Shown: positions 7,207 to 20,923, counted from the first letter of the stretch. The stretch is 64,000 nucleotides of DNA from Paenibacillus chibensis (GCF_004001045.1 NZ_BIMK01000035.1:1-64000); one strand, 5' to 3'. Numbers and translations are program-made. The notes: generated from the letters alone by a model not told the origin.

Positions 7207-9186
7207 TTATATGATTTCCTCGTAATCGAGCACGACCATCTGGTGGCATTCCAGTTTGGGAATGGTATAGGCTACGCGCGCTCCTTGCTGCTCGAAATCA
7301 AGCGGAGTCATTTGCGGGGCGAGATAAACCGCATGCACCTTTTCGGGAATCCGCAGTTCGATGGATACGTCGTACACGGGCAGCAGGTCCTCGATAATTT
7401 CGATACCGTCGCCTCTTTTTACAGGCGCTGCGTACAGGGTATGCTGCACGTAGCGGGACAAGCCGGCCTGCTTCTGCAGGGTGACGGAACCTTGCGCTGG
7501 CAGGGAAGAACGAAGCGTGGACTGGGGCAGCAAACGGTTCAGCGCGGACAATGCCGTTTCTTTCGCGGCCAAGCTTCCTTTGACAGCATAATCCTCGAAC
7601 AGGTTCCAGGCGATATAAATGCCGTTTCGGCTTTCAACCATGCCCGGCCCGCCGTATTCACCGCTGCTGGGGGTATGCTGATGCGAGCAGAAAGTGAATG
7701 CGTCCCGGTTAAAATAGGGATTCTTCCGGCGGCCCAGCTCGGTTCCGTTTTCGGTTAATTCGATTTTGCGGCCCAGGCCGTAGAAGACGAACGCAGCTTC
7801 TCCCAGAGAGGGAAGCGGTTGAAGGGGGCGGAAGTAGTCCGGCTGGTAAGGGTTGATGCCGGCATCCCGCACCCCAAGGTCCACCGCAAACGCATCCTCT
7901 GCGGCCCGAAGTCCGGATTCTCCCGTCGCGAGCACGCGCCCGCCCTGGGCGAGAAAGGCGTCCAGCTTGGGCTGCAGCGCCGCCCCGATCCGCACATGGT
8001 CCGGGAGAATCAGCACCCGGTAGGCATTGAAATCACTTTCGAGATCGACGACGTCAAACAAAATATTTCCTTCGAGCAGCATACGCACCGCACCTGCATC
8101 GGATTGGCCCGTAAACGTGTCCTGTCCGCCTTCCGCCGTATGTGCGCCGGCAGCTTCCACGGAGAGCAGGGCCACGTCCGCGACATTCACCGTATGAAGG
8201 CACCATTGTTCTTTGGCTTCGACCTCTTGATAGGCTTTGCCGATGAGGGCATAGGTCGCTTCATCCATCGCGCCCAGCGGGTGAAGCTGGTCCCCGATGG
8301 AGCAGGCCGCACCATGGGCCAAGCTGAGCGCTGTTTCATAACGGAGCGCATTCGGATGCTTGTAGCCGCCGAATTCCCCCCAGCTCGTATGGAACTTTCC
8401 AGTCATGCCGAGAAAGGGCATGCCTAGCGGCTGGACATAGCGCGCGGACAGCGGAAAGTGGTCATAGCCCCAGCCGCCGGTAGGCAGCGATTCCAGCTCC
8501 AGATGGGTATTCATCTGCGCCAGATCACGGCGTCCGCGCCGGATATGTCCGCCGTTGTGGAAGATCGGCATGCCCGGCCGGCGGGCATGCACCGTTTCCT
8601 TGACCCGGCGGGTGTAGTTGGCATAGGTCCGCTCCCATAGAGGCCGCATGACCCCGATATCTCTCGGATCGCCGCCTTCCCCGCGGACGGTGGCAACGCA
8701 GCTTGCGCAGTAGCATTCCCTGACGCCCACAATATCCAGGAAAATGCCGTCTGCGTCATAATTTTGCACGACCTCATCGATCTGGGCGAGCAGGGTATCC
8801 AGATAAGGCGTGTTCATGCATAGCTGATGGTACCCGGGTCTGAACAGATCCTCATGGCCGCCGTAACGCGGACGAATCCACCATTCCGGATGGCGGACCG
8901 CGAGTTGTTCGTCAAGGCCTGCGGACAGGTATACCGGTGTTTTGACGTCAATCTCGTGAGCGGCCTCAATGATCGCTCCGAGCAGATCGAAGGAAAGGCC
9001 CGGATGCATCTGATTCGCTTGGGACGGATGATAAGCCCAGCCGTGATGGCATTTGGAGAAAACCGTAATGGAATCCACATGCCCGAGCCGGAGCATTTCC
9101 TGAAATTGTTTTTTCTCAAAACGGCTGCCTATGTGGCCAATCGCTTCCGAAGTATGAAAGTCGAGATGTACCTGACGAAAACGCAT
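7207..9186 (-). CDS. Glycoside hydrolase-like protein (GHL6 type) with beta-galactosidase trimerisation-like domain
   Basis: The 659-residue protein has no signal peptide. Residues 1-330 form a TIM barrel of the hypothetical glycosyl hydrolase 6 type, related to GH29 alpha-L-fucosidases: QVHLDFHTSE at the N-terminus, SITVFSKCHHGWAYHP, and DADGIFLDIVGVRECYCASC, whose Asp is the nucleophile candidate. Residues about 350-540 resemble a beta-galactosidase trimerisation (class I glutamine amidotransferase-like) domain. The catalytic activity of this group is not settled; fucosidase or another exo-glycosidase is plausible. GGGAGG precedes the ATG. It diverges from an AraC regulator and borders the sulfatase island, which suggests a role in breakdown of imported complex glycans. 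Confidence 0.75.
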   Translation of the reverse strand: MRFRQVHLDFHTSEAIGHIGSRFEKKQFQEMLRLGHVDSITVFSKCHHGWAYHPSQANQMHPGLSFDLLGAIIEAAHEIDVKTPVYLSAGLDEQLAVRHPEWWIRPRYGGHEDLFRPGYHQLCMNTPYLDTLLAQIDEVVQNYDADGIFLDIVGVRECYCASCVATVRGEGGDPRDIGVMRPLWERTYANYTRRVKETVHARRPGMPIFHNGGHIRRGRRDLAQMNTHLELESLPTGGWGYDHFPLSARYVQPLGMPFLGMTGKFHTSWGEFGGYKHPNALRYETALSLAHGAACSIGDQLHPLGAMDEATYALIGKAYQEVEAKEQWCLHTVNVADVALLSVEAAGAHTAEGGQDTFTGQSDAGAVRMLLEGNILFDVVDLESDFNAYRVLILPDHVRIGAALQPKLDAFLAQGGRVLATGESGLRAAEDAFAVDLGVRDAGINPYQPDYFRPLQPLPSLGEAAFVFYGLGRKIELTENGTELGRRKNPYFNRDAFTFCSHQHTPSSGEYGGPGMVESRNGIYIAWNLFEDYAVKGSLAAKETALSALNRLLPQSTLRSSLPAQGSVTLQKQAGLSRYVQHTLYAAPVKRGDGIEIIEDLLPVYDVSIELRIPEKVHAVYLAPQMTPLDFEQQGARVAYTIPKLECHQMVVLDYEEII

Positions 9187-9385
9187 CGTATGATCCTCCC
9201 GTATTTAAAGTGATCTTCCTCCCTAAGTTAATGCAAAAAAAGATAGGCAGCTATGCGGGATAGCGACATCATTTAGCATGATATCGACTTGTTGTGCATG
9301 AACGAAACGGACTTCGATGCTAATATATAATTAAAATAAAATAGCTGGTAAAACAATATCGATATGAATGAAGGAGGGATTTCGG

Positions 9386-10255
9386 ATGCAATGCCTGGAG
9401 CTGGCCATTCCTCCGCTGCCATTCCTGTTAACGGTTGGACATGCGACTTGGATGCCCGGGAACTGCCATTATGAACGCTGCTTCGATGTGTATGACGTCA
9501 TTCTCGTGAAGAAGGGGGCCATGTACATGAAAGAGGATCAGCGGGAGTACGTGATCGCCGGAGGGCAAATGCTCGTGCTGGAGCCGGGGAGAACGCATGT
9601 CGGAACGCAAGCCTGCATGGAGGAGACGGAGGTCTATTGGGTGCATTTCAAGCATGCACCTCCGCTTAGAACGCTCGAAGCAGAAGATATCCCGTGGTCG
9701 GCGGTTCTGCCGAAAGGAAGAGACAGCGATACGCAGCCATCCGACCAGACGATGTATATGCCCAAATATGGGGATGTGCCATTTAACCAGCTTCAGCCGG
9801 TGCTGGACCGGATGAATCAGCTGCATATACAGCTGTCCGTCGAGCATTCGCTTCAGCTGCAGGCGAAGTTCGGGGAACTGCTGGAGCTGTTTCAAGCCGT
9901 GGCGAAGGCGAGACCGGTTTCGCGCTCGTCGGCATTGGCGAGGCAGGCGGTGACCTATCTGCAGAAGCATTGGGAGGACCCTTTTCATTCGTCCAAAATG
10001 GAGGATGCGCTTCATTTTCAATTCGACCACATTACGCGCTGCATGAAAAAATACACCGGCATGACGCCGCTGCAATATGTGCATCATTTGCGGATGAACC
10101 AGGCGTCCATGCTGCTGGAGCAAACGGCCTTATCCGTTCAGGAAATCGCCGAACGCGTCGGTATCCCAAGCGCAAGCTTTTTTGGGCGTCTGTTCCGGGA
10201 ACGCATCGGCATGTCGCCGGGGCAGTACCGGATAAGACGGCAGTGCCGCTTATGA
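9386..10255 (+). CDS. AraC-family transcriptional regulator
   Basis: A 289-residue protein with a cupin-like N-terminal sensor (YVIAGGQMLVLEPGRTHVG) and a C-terminal AraC double helix-turn-helix; the second helix pair reads SVQEIAERVGIPSASFFGRLF and ends in GMSPGQYR. I start at 9386 because AGGAGGG lies seven bases upstream; an in-frame ATG at 9368 would put that site inside the coding region. It is divergent from the GHL6-like gene (199-base shared upstream region) and is the most likely regulator of it. TATAAT at 9326-9331 is a possible -10 but no clear -35 or repeat pair is visible. Confidence 0.88.
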   Translation: MQCLELAIPPLPFLLTVGHATWMPGNCHYERCFDVYDVILVKKGAMYMKEDQREYVIAGGQMLVLEPGRTHVGTQACMEETEVYWVHFKHAPPLRTLEAEDIPWSAVLPKGRDSDTQPSDQTMYMPKYGDVPFNQLQPVLDRMNQLHIQLSVEHSLQLQAKFGELLELFQAVAKARPVSRSSALARQAVTYLQKHWEDPFHSSKMEDALHFQFDHITRCMKKYTGMTPLQYVHHLRMNQASMLLEQTALSVQEIAERVGIPSASFFGRLFRERIGMSPGQYRIRRQCRL

Positions 10256-10290
10256 GCAGCGGAAGCTCTTGTGGCCTCCATTCCATTAGA

Positions 10291-10345
10291 AAAGAGTCAT
10301 GCCCTCTAGGGAACCGGCGAACGGATTCCGGGCATGACTCTTTTT
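10291..10345. terminator. Bidirectional terminator between the AraC gene and the FGE operon
   Basis: AAAGAGTCATGCCC and GGGCATGACTCTTT pair across a 25-base loop, with T on the plus side and a T-rich flank on the minus side. Confidence 0.88.
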
Positions 10346-10352
10346 GATCAAT

Positions 10353-11420
10353 TTAAATATCGGACGCGACGCGAAAACCGATGTTTCCGGTGGAGCTGTC
10401 CGGCGTGTTGCTGCTTCTTGCGGCAACGCGGTAGCGGTTGCAGTAGGATTGGTGGCAAAGGTAGGACCCCCCCTTCATAAGGCGGGACATGCCTTCCGCC
10501 GGACCCTGCGGGTGCTCGGTCGACCCGCGCTTGGCCGGATTCTGCGTGAACCAGTCGGCGCACCATTCCCACACGTTGCCGGAGACATTATAGAGCCCGT
10601 AGCCGTTCGGTTTATAGGCATCCACGGGAGCCGTGCCGAGATAGCCGTCGCTGCCATGGTTTTTCGTCGGGAAGACGCCCTGCCAGATGTTGCAGCGGTG
10701 CTCGCCGTCCGGGCGCAGCACGTCGCCCCATGGATAACGCCTGCCTTCCAGGCCGCCGCGCGCAGCCGCTTCCCATTCGATTTCGGTGGGCAGGCGGACG
10801 CCTGCCCACTCGCAGTAAGCCTGCGCGTCATTCCAGGACACATGCACGACCGGATGATCCATGCGATCCTCCACGCTGCTTCCAGGGCCTTCCGGCTCGC
10901 GCCAAAAAGCACCCTCCACGCCATGCCACCACGGCGTCTGCCCGGGAGAGCCGACAATGCTCACGTTGTCCGGATCCGTGATCAGCAGGTGGAACACATA
11001 GGACCAGCCGAATCGCTCCGCTTCCGTTATGTATCCTGTTGCGGCGACGAACGCGGCGTACTCGGCATTCGTGACGGTATAAGGCGACATGCGGAATGAC
11101 TTCACATGCACCGGTCTTGCCGGTCCTTCGGCATCGGACGCGAAGCCTTCCCCGTCATCGGTGCCGAGGATATAGACGCCTTCGGGGATAACGGGCCAGG
11201 AGGAAGTGTCCGGACGCGATGCTTGGTCTTCTGATGCGGCCGGATGCTCCGCCTTAGCTTCATGCATGGCCGGACTGGCTGCTGCTTGGCGGTCAATGCC
11301 CATCGACGGTGTGCCGCAGCCGGCGGGAGCCGCAGCTGCCGCGCGCCGTGCTGCGCAGCAGGAGGGGATTTGATCGGTATCGGACTGCTGATCCATAAGG
11401 GGGTTGGACTCTGATGACAT
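10353..11420 (-). CDS. Formylglycine-generating enzyme (aerobic sulfatase-activating, SUMF1 family)
   Basis: The 355-residue protein oxidises the active-site cysteine of sulfatases to formylglycine. The FGE domain spans about 75-355. GGSYLCHQSYCNRYRVAARS holds the two active-site cysteines, C322 and C327, and SSNTPDSSTGNIGFR closes the fold, closely resembling my recollection of the Streptomyces coelicolor enzyme. The reaction uses O2 and copper. A 70-residue Ala-rich N-terminal extension has C21, C22 and C35, and CCAARR there looks like a degenerate sulfatase motif. There is no signal peptide. GAGGAG is seven bases before the ATG. It is the last gene of a leftward operon (CHR, CHR, ROK, FGE). 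Its likely clients are the two sulfatases at 14-17 kb. Confidence 0.95.
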   Translation of the reverse strand: MSSESNPLMDQQSDTDQIPSCCAARRAAAAAPAGCGTPSMGIDRQAAASPAMHEAKAEHPAASEDQASRPDTSSWPVIPEGVYILGTDDGEGFASDAEGPARPVHVKSFRMSPYTVTNAEYAAFVAATGYITEAERFGWSYVFHLLITDPDNVSIVGSPGQTPWWHGVEGAFWREPEGPGSSVEDRMDHPVVHVSWNDAQAYCEWAGVRLPTEIEWEAAARGGLEGRRYPWGDVLRPDGEHRCNIWQGVFPTKNHGSDGYLGTAPVDAYKPNGYGLYNVSGNVWEWCADWFTQNPAKRGSTEHPQGPAEGMSRLMKGGSYLCHQSYCNRYRVAARSSNTPDSSTGNIGFRVASDI

Positions 11421-11466
11421 GGCGGTTCTCCTCTCTATGATAAACGTAAGTTCGGATGAAGGCGCG

Positions 11467-12693
11467 CTATACCGTCAGCTGGCTCAGCATGAGCTGCGCT
11501 GCGCCAATGGCAATCGCCTCTTCGCCGTAAGTGCCTTTGCTGAAAATGACCTGATATTTCGGATAATGATAGGTTTTGCGAATCGCGGTTTGGGTGGCCG
11601 TATAAAAAAACAAATTGTTCTCGGTCATCAAGGGACCGCCGAGAACGACCTTTTCCGGATTCAATATGTTCAGCAGGTTCGCAAGACCGATGCCAAAATA
11701 AGTCGCGGCCTGCGTCACCACTTCCGTGACCAGCGGATCCATCTGTTTCAGCGCTTGCATGATGTCGGAGAACTTGGCGGCTTCCCCGGGCCGGACGATT
11801 TGGCGCAGGGTGCTGCTGCGGCCAATCCGCAGCCTGGAGTTCACCTCGCGTTCGATGGCATGTACCGAGGCATAGGTATCCAGAGCGCCGAAATTGCCTT
11901 GGGCGGTACGGTAAGGGAGACCGTCCGCCTGGATGATCATCTGGCCGAAAGAGCCCTCCATATCGACGGCCCCATGAATCAGCTTGTTGTCCGTCATCAT
12001 GCTCAGGCGAAGACCCGTGCCGCCGTGAACGTAGAGCATATGCCGGAAATCCTTGGTCCGGTTCGCCCAGGATTCGGCGATTAACGCCGTATTGGCTCCG
12101 TTATCCAGAATGACCGGAAATCCGAGACGGTCCTCAAGCATCTGCACCGCGGGCACATGATTCCAGCCCGGGGCAGCAAACCACTCGGGTTCCTCAATGA
12201 CGCCCGTTATCCGGTTCAGAGGACCCACCGCGCCAATACCCATGCCGATGACTTGTTCAAAAGCGATGCGGTGCTTGACTATCCATTCGGTCACCTGCTC
12301 CGTGACCATCTGCATAAAGACTTCGGGCGTTGTCTTCTCGTCCATGCGCCATTCCCGGGAATCCAGCTTCGTACCTGCCAGATCCAGCAGCACCAGTCTT
12401 GACATGACCCGCGAAATATCCAGTCCGAACGCATATCCGTAATCCGCTTGGACCTGATAGAGAATGGGGCGCCGCCCACCGGTGGATACGCCAAGCCCGC
12501 TTTCGGAAATCACGCCGACACCGACAAGTTCGTCGAGAACCCGGGTTAGCGTGCTGACCGTCAGGCCGCTTAAGGCGAGCAGATCGTTTTTGCCGATTTC
12601 ATGCCTGCGGCGGATATCGTGAAACAGCTCCTTCGCCTTCGGCGAAGGAATACGTTTGTCAGCGTCTATGCGCTGCTTCTTATCATTAAGCAT
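11467..12693 (-). CDS. ROK-family transcriptional regulator
   Basis: The 408-residue protein has an N-terminal winged helix (residues 15-75, GKNDLLALSGLTVSTLTRVL) and a ROK actin-like fold with GLDISRVMSRLVLLDLAG and MGIGAVGPLNR. The usual ROK zinc motif (CxCGxxGCxE) is missing: that region reads EGSFGQMIIQADGLPYRTAQ and has no cysteine. It therefore may lack zinc and bind an unusual or no sugar ligand. Its ATG overlaps the end of the upstream CHR gene by 8 bases, which implies translational coupling. By position it should control the FGE/CHR operon and the divergent sulfatase genes. Confidence 0.88.
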   Translation of the reverse strand: MLNDKKQRIDADKRIPSPKAKELFHDIRRRHEIGKNDLLALSGLTVSTLTRVLDELVGVGVISESGLGVSTGGRRPILYQVQADYGYAFGLDISRVMSRLVLLDLAGTKLDSREWRMDEKTTPEVFMQMVTEQVTEWIVKHRIAFEQVIGMGIGAVGPLNRITGVIEEPEWFAAPGWNHVPAVQMLEDRLGFPVILDNGANTALIAESWANRTKDFRHMLYVHGGTGLRLSMMTDNKLIHGAVDMEGSFGQMIIQADGLPYRTAQGNFGALDTYASVHAIEREVNSRLRIGRSSTLRQIVRPGEAAKFSDIMQALKQMDPLVTEVVTQAATYFGIGLANLLNILNPEKVVLGGPLMTENNLFFYTATQTAIRKTYHYPKYQVIFSKGTYGEEAIAIGAAQLMLSQLTV

Positions 12694-13222
12694 AGATTAC
12701 AATCCCCACGATCCCGGATACTAAAATCATCGCCAGCGGATGCACGCGGAAACGGATCATGGCGATCAGGGCAGCAATAAAAATCGCGATGCTGGCGAAT
12801 GTGCTGACAGACAAGCCCGTAATGAAACCGGAGTGGACCGTCATCGTATAGGCCGCATACGCAATCAAGGCGATGACAGCCGGCTTCATGCCGTTCAGCG
12901 CCGCCTGCACCCAATGATTATCATACACACGGTAAAATATCGTAGCAACCAAAAACATGATGATAGCCGAAGGGAACACGATGCCCAGCGAAGCGATCAA
13001 GCTGCCGACAGGACCGCCAGCCGTATACCCGACATACACGGCGCTGTTCATCGCTACCGGTCCCGGGGCCATCCCCGCAATCGCAATCGCCTCGGTATAC
13101 TGCTGTGCAGTCATCCAGCCTTCCTTCAGCGCCGCATGCTCAATGACAGGCAGCATCGCGTAACCGCCCCCGAAAGACATAAATCCAATTTTAAAAAAAG
13201 TCCAGAACAGCTCAAACAGCAT
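12686..13222 (-). CDS. Chromate-family (CHR) transporter, short subunit 1
   Basis: A 178-residue integral membrane protein consisting of one CHR domain with about five to six membrane spans. The N-terminal signature is FFKIGFMSFGGGYAMLPVIE, followed by IAIAGMAPGPVAMNSAVYVG. Short CHR proteins work as pairs, as in B. subtilis YwrA/YwrB, and move chromate outward in proton-motive-force dependent fashion; sulfate is the structural analogue. It lies 41 bases after the sister gene and overlaps the ROK gene. Its place in a sulfatase-activation operon suggests an oxyanion other than chromate, possibly sulfate (inference). Confidence 0.88.
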   Translation of the reverse strand: MLFELFWTFFKIGFMSFGGGYAMLPVIEHAALKEGWMTAQQYTEAIAIAGMAPGPVAMNSAVYVGYTAGGPVGSLIASLGIVFPSAIIMFLVATIFYRVYDNHWVQAALNGMKPAVIALIAYAAYTMTVHSGFITGLSVSTFASIAIFIAALIAMIRFRVHPLAMILVSGIVGIVIYA

Positions 13223-13263
13223 GGTTTAACCTCTTTTCTGCGGATGAGGACATGTGGTTGATG

Positions 13264-13869
13264 TTACATGGAGCGATGCTTGCCTTGCTCCTTGTTCGCG
13301 TTCGCATCCCTGGAGGAAAAGACCGCTTCCGCCACGAGTCCGATGATAATGCCGATGACAAGCACAAGCAGAGGCTGAACCGGGAAAAAGAGGAGGAGCA
13401 ACAGGCAGGTCACGGCAACGCCCCAGGTGACAGCATTATGGAGCGCCTGTTTTTTCATCCGGATAGCGGCATAGACGATCAGGGCAACGACCGTGGGCTT
13501 GATGCCGTGCAGCGCGGCCTGAACGTATCTGTTACCGCTGAAACCCGATGCGGCCACGCACAGAATCAGCATGATCAGAATGGTTGGCAGCGAAATGCCG
13601 GCGACGGCGGAGAGCAAGCCGGGAATGCCGGCGATACGATAGCCCGCCAGGGCTGCTACATTGACGCCGATGCCTCCGGGAGCCGCACCGGATAGCGCGG
13701 TGATTTCGCTCATCTCTTTGGGAGAGAGCCATTTGCGGTATTCGGTTACTTCTCTATCGATGACCGGAAGGATGGCATAACCTCCTCCGAAGGTGGTCGG
13801 TCCAATTTTCAAAAAAGAAACAAACAGCTTGGCGCATAGCCTAACCTTGCTTTCATCGCGAAGTTCCAT
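13264..13869 (-). CDS. Chromate-family (CHR) transporter, short subunit 2
   Basis: A 201-residue membrane protein, the first gene of the leftward operon. FLKIGPTTFGGGYAILPVID and ITALSGAAPGGIGVNVAALAG are CHR-domain blocks matching subunit 1. I start at 13869 (MELRDESKV) because GAGGGAAAG lies upstream; the open frame continues farther but has no membrane-protein features and crosses the promoter. With subunit 1 it should form the two-half transporter typical of short CHR proteins. Confidence 0.88.
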   Translation of the reverse strand: MELRDESKVRLCAKLFVSFLKIGPTTFGGGYAILPVIDREVTEYRKWLSPKEMSEITALSGAAPGGIGVNVAALAGYRIAGIPGLLSAVAGISLPTILIMLILCVAASGFSGNRYVQAALHGIKPTVVALIVYAAIRMKKQALHNAVTWGVAVTCLLLLLFFPVQPLLVLVIGIIIGLVAEAVFSSRDANANKEQGKHRSM

Positions 13870-13912
13870 ATTCGCTTTCCCTCTTTCACTTCTGACTGCG
13901 GTGTTTGAACCA

Positions 13913-13941
13913 AGTATAACCCACTTTAATTCGTTTTGGAA
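13913..13941 (-). promoter_or_regulatory. Promoter of the CHR-ROK-FGE operon
   Basis: Reading leftward, TTCCAA (13941-13936), a 17-base spacer and TATACT (13918-13913) give a plausible sigma-A promoter, about 44 bases before the first CHR start codon. The divergent region to 14075 should also hold the sulfatase promoter, but I see no consensus one. Confidence 0.5.
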
Positions 13942-14075
13942 TAAAGATTTGTGAAATAGGCGGTCTGATTGAAAAACCTTACTTTTGTACAGGTAAAACC
14001 AACAATAAATCCATTTACTTTTGATCAAGTTGGAGGTTAAATGAAAATAATGACAACTTAAGGGAGGGGAAACGC

Positions 14076-15566
14076 TTGATTTCGAACAACAAGGACGCGA
14101 AACCGAATATTCTGCTGATTACCGTGGATCAAATGCGCTTTGACTGCCTGAGCATCGCGGGACATCCGGTGGTAGAGACCCCGAATCTCGATGAACTGGC
14201 CCGCACGGGGGTCCGTTTCGACCGTGCATACTCGGCTACGCCGACTTGCGTGCCTGCGCGTGCCGCGATTTTTACCGGCCAGTCCCAGGTACACCATGGG
14301 CGCGTAGGCTATCAGGACCGTGTGCCATGGAGATACGAGCATACGATGCCGGGCGAATTTGCAAAAGCGGGGTACCACACGCAGTGCGTCGGCAAGATGC
14401 ATGTCTATCCGGCCCGGAATTTGATGGGCTTTCATAACGTCGTTCTGCATGACGGATATCTGCATCACAACCGCAATAAATACAGCATTCCGGTACGAGA
14501 GCATTATGATGAGGTGGACGACTATTTGCACTGGCTGCGCCAGCAGGTACCGGGCGCGGATCTTACCGATCTTGGGCTGGACTGCAACTCTTCGACTGTG
14601 GCCCGGCCGTGGCATCTGCCGGAGAAGCTGCACCCGACGAACTGGGTCGTCTCCGAGTCGATCGATTTTCTCCGCCGCCGCGATCCGGACAAGCCCTTCT
14701 TCCTGTGGATGTCCTTCGTCCGTCCGCATTCGCCGCTGGATCCGCCCCAGGCTTATCTGGACTTGTACAAGGATGCCGACATTCCCGAGCCTCCGGTCGG
14801 CGACTGGGCTCTGCAGTCGGATCCCGCGTTGGACGGACTCAGCCCGTATACGAGCAAGGGCATCGTGCCCAAGCAGCGCCTTCGTCATGCGATGGCCGCC
14901 TATTACGCGCTGATCACGCATATCGACCATCAGATCGGACGGTTTCTTCAGGTGCTGGCCGAATACGGCGAGAAGGAAAACACGGTTATATTATTCACGT
15001 CAGACCATGGCGAGCTGATGGGAGATCATCATTTGTTCCGCAAGTCCCTGCCGTATGAAGGAAGCTCGCGGGTGCCGTTTATCGTGAATGATCCGGGCAA
15101 CCGCCTTGGCCTCAAGACCGGCAAGGTGGTTCAGGAGGTCGTGGAAATGCGTGACATCATGCCGACACTGCTTGATGCGGCCGGGGTTAGCGTACCGGAT
15201 TCGGTGGATGGCGGCAGCGTGCTCGCCCTTGCTGCGGATACTGCGGGGAAGGAAGCGGTTCCCGCTTGGCGCGCATACCTGCATGGCGAACATTCGCAGG
15301 GTGTGCAATCCAATCATTGGCTGACCGACGGCAAGGAGAAGTACATCTGGTATTCACAAACCGGCGAAGAGCAGCTTTTTCTGCTGACCGATGATCCGAA
15401 GGAGCTGCATAATGCCGCCCTTGACGAAGCTTGCCTGGATCGGATCGCATACTGGCGCTCCATTCTGATCCGGGAACTGGAAGGACGGGAAGAGGGGTAC
15501 TCCGATGGCGGGCGGCTGATTGCCGGACGCAAGCCGCTCACGGTGCTCTCCCATGTTCGGGAATAA
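14076..15566 (+). CDS. Sulfatase (S1 family, cysteine type, CVPAR motif)
   Basis: The 496-residue protein is a full-length alkaline-phosphatase-fold sulfatase. The N-terminal metal site is [14 protein letters not shown]. The modification site [12 protein letters not shown] places the formylglycine cysteine at C58; it fits the CxPxR core, with Ala in place of the usual Ser. [18 protein letters not shown] holds the second metal-binding block. There is no signal peptide, so it should act in the cytoplasm on imported sulfated sugars. The start is TTG at 14076, eight bases behind GGGAGGGG. It is followed by a second sulfatase and GH2 on the same strand. The exact sulfated substrate cannot be told from sequence. 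Confidence 0.93.
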   Translation: MISNNKDAKPNILLITVDQMRFDCLSIAGHPVVETPNLDELARTGVRFDRAYSATPTCVPARAAIFTGQSQVHHGRVGYQDRVPWRYEHTMPGEFAKAGYHTQCVGKMHVYPARNLMGFHNVVLHDGYLHHNRNKYSIPVREHYDEVDDYLHWLRQQVPGADLTDLGLDCNSSTVARPWHLPEKLHPTNWVVSESIDFLRRRDPDKPFFLWMSFVRPHSPLDPPQAYLDLYKDADIPEPPVGDWALQSDPALDGLSPYTSKGIVPKQRLRHAMAAYYALITHIDHQIGRFLQVLAEYGEKENTVILFTSDHGELMGDHHLFRKSLPYEGSSRVPFIVNDPGNRLGLKTGKVVQEVVEMRDIMPTLLDAAGVSVPDSVDGGSVLALAADTAGKEAVPAWRAYLHGEHSQGVQSNHWLTDGKEKYIWYSQTGEEQLFLLTDDPKELHNAALDEACLDRIAYWRSILIRELEGREEGYSDGGRLIAGRKPLTVLSHVRE

Positions 15567-15638
15567 CCTGATCTGCTGCTTCATAATCGCTAACGGATTT
15601 TCATCCATTTTCGAATGCGGAAGGGAGCATCGCCTGTC

Positions 15639-20209
<4,571 letters not shown>

Positions 20210-20222
20210 ACGCAGAGAAAAG

Positions 20223-20256
20223 AAAAAACGGTTCCCGGTGGGAGCCGTTTTTTTCT
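20223..20256 (+). terminator. Terminator of the sulfatase-GH2 run
   Basis: AAACGGTTCCC and GGGAGCCGTTT form an 11-base stem with a short loop, followed by a T-run. Confidence 0.92.
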
Positions 20257-20343
20257 TTGACCAGGACCAGTGACGGGAGATCCTGATTCGGACGGTAAAC
20301 ATGCGATCCCTGTTGCGTGTGCCATGGAGTGGCGAGTTAGAAG

Positions 20344-20366
20344 TAGAGGGGCGTCCTCGTCCCCTC
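20344..20366. terminator. Hairpin downstream of the VOC gene
   Basis: AGAGGGG (20344-20350), a 9-base loop and CCCCTCT (20360-20366) form a perfect stem just beyond the 3' end of the leftward VOC gene. The T tail is poor on both strands. Confidence 0.5.
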
Positions 20367-20388
20367 TTTCTCTATGCGCTGCTCTTCT

Positions 20389-20802
20389 TTACATAGCGCT
20401 CGGCTGCTCTTCTTCCTTCGGCCAGCCGCCCCACACGCCGAGCAGGTTGCCGCTGGGATCCACCAGCTGGAAGCTGTAGCCTCCGCCTTGCTTGTAGAGC
20501 ATTTCGCCCACCGGAATTCCCTTTTGGCTTAGCTCGCTGCTTAGTTCATGGATATTCTCCACCTGGAAGGTAAGCACGGGCTTACGTTCCCCCTTGGAAC
20601 TGACGAATTCAAATTTGGGTACCTCCATCGCTTCGACGAGACCCAGTGCCATGCCGTTCAGGTTTAGCCAAGCGGCGTCGTCCCCTTCGTTAAACGGAAA
20701 GCAGAATCCGAGTCCGAATACCTCCGTGTACCATTTCGCCGATTTGGCTACATCCTTGACCGGTAATTCAATTACCTGAATATGAAGGGATTTGGCTGCC
20801 AT
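20389..20802 (-). CDS. VOC-superfamily (glyoxalase/bleomycin-resistance fold) protein
   Basis: A 137-residue protein with the two beta-alpha-beta-beta-beta repeats of the VOC fold: LHIQVIELPVKDVAKSAKWY at the start and YSFQLVDPSGNLLGVWGGWP at the end. The closing DPSGNLLGVWG block is typical of metal-binding VOC proteins. Members range from glyoxalases to thiol transferases and no substrate can be assigned. AAGGAGG precedes the ATG. It stands 121 bases downstream of the sigma-factor gene on the same strand. Confidence 0.82.
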   Translation of the reverse strand: MAAKSLHIQVIELPVKDVAKSAKWYTEVFGLGFCFPFNEGDDAAWLNLNGMALGLVEAMEVPKFEFVSSKGERKPVLTFQVENIHELSSELSQKGIPVGEMLYKQGGGYSFQLVDPSGNLLGVWGGWPKEEEQPSAM

Positions 20803-20923
20803 CCTTTTGCCTCCTTGGATTTATCCATTTATTTGTGCGACCCGATATGGGGAAAAGCTTGCATCAACGTTATAAACGGTTGGATAGTTGGAAAAGAAAC
20901 GGGGAGAACCCAAAATTTCGAAT

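Noticed and set aside
13982-14000. Possible ROK operator TTACTTTTGTACAGGTAAA in the divergent promoter region
   Set aside because: The two halves are not symmetrical about TGTACA once aligned, so it is not a convincing palindrome.
14063-14076. cre-like GGGAAACGCTTGAT before the first sulfatase
   Set aside because: Three consensus positions fail and the sequence is explained by the ribosome binding site and TTG start codon.
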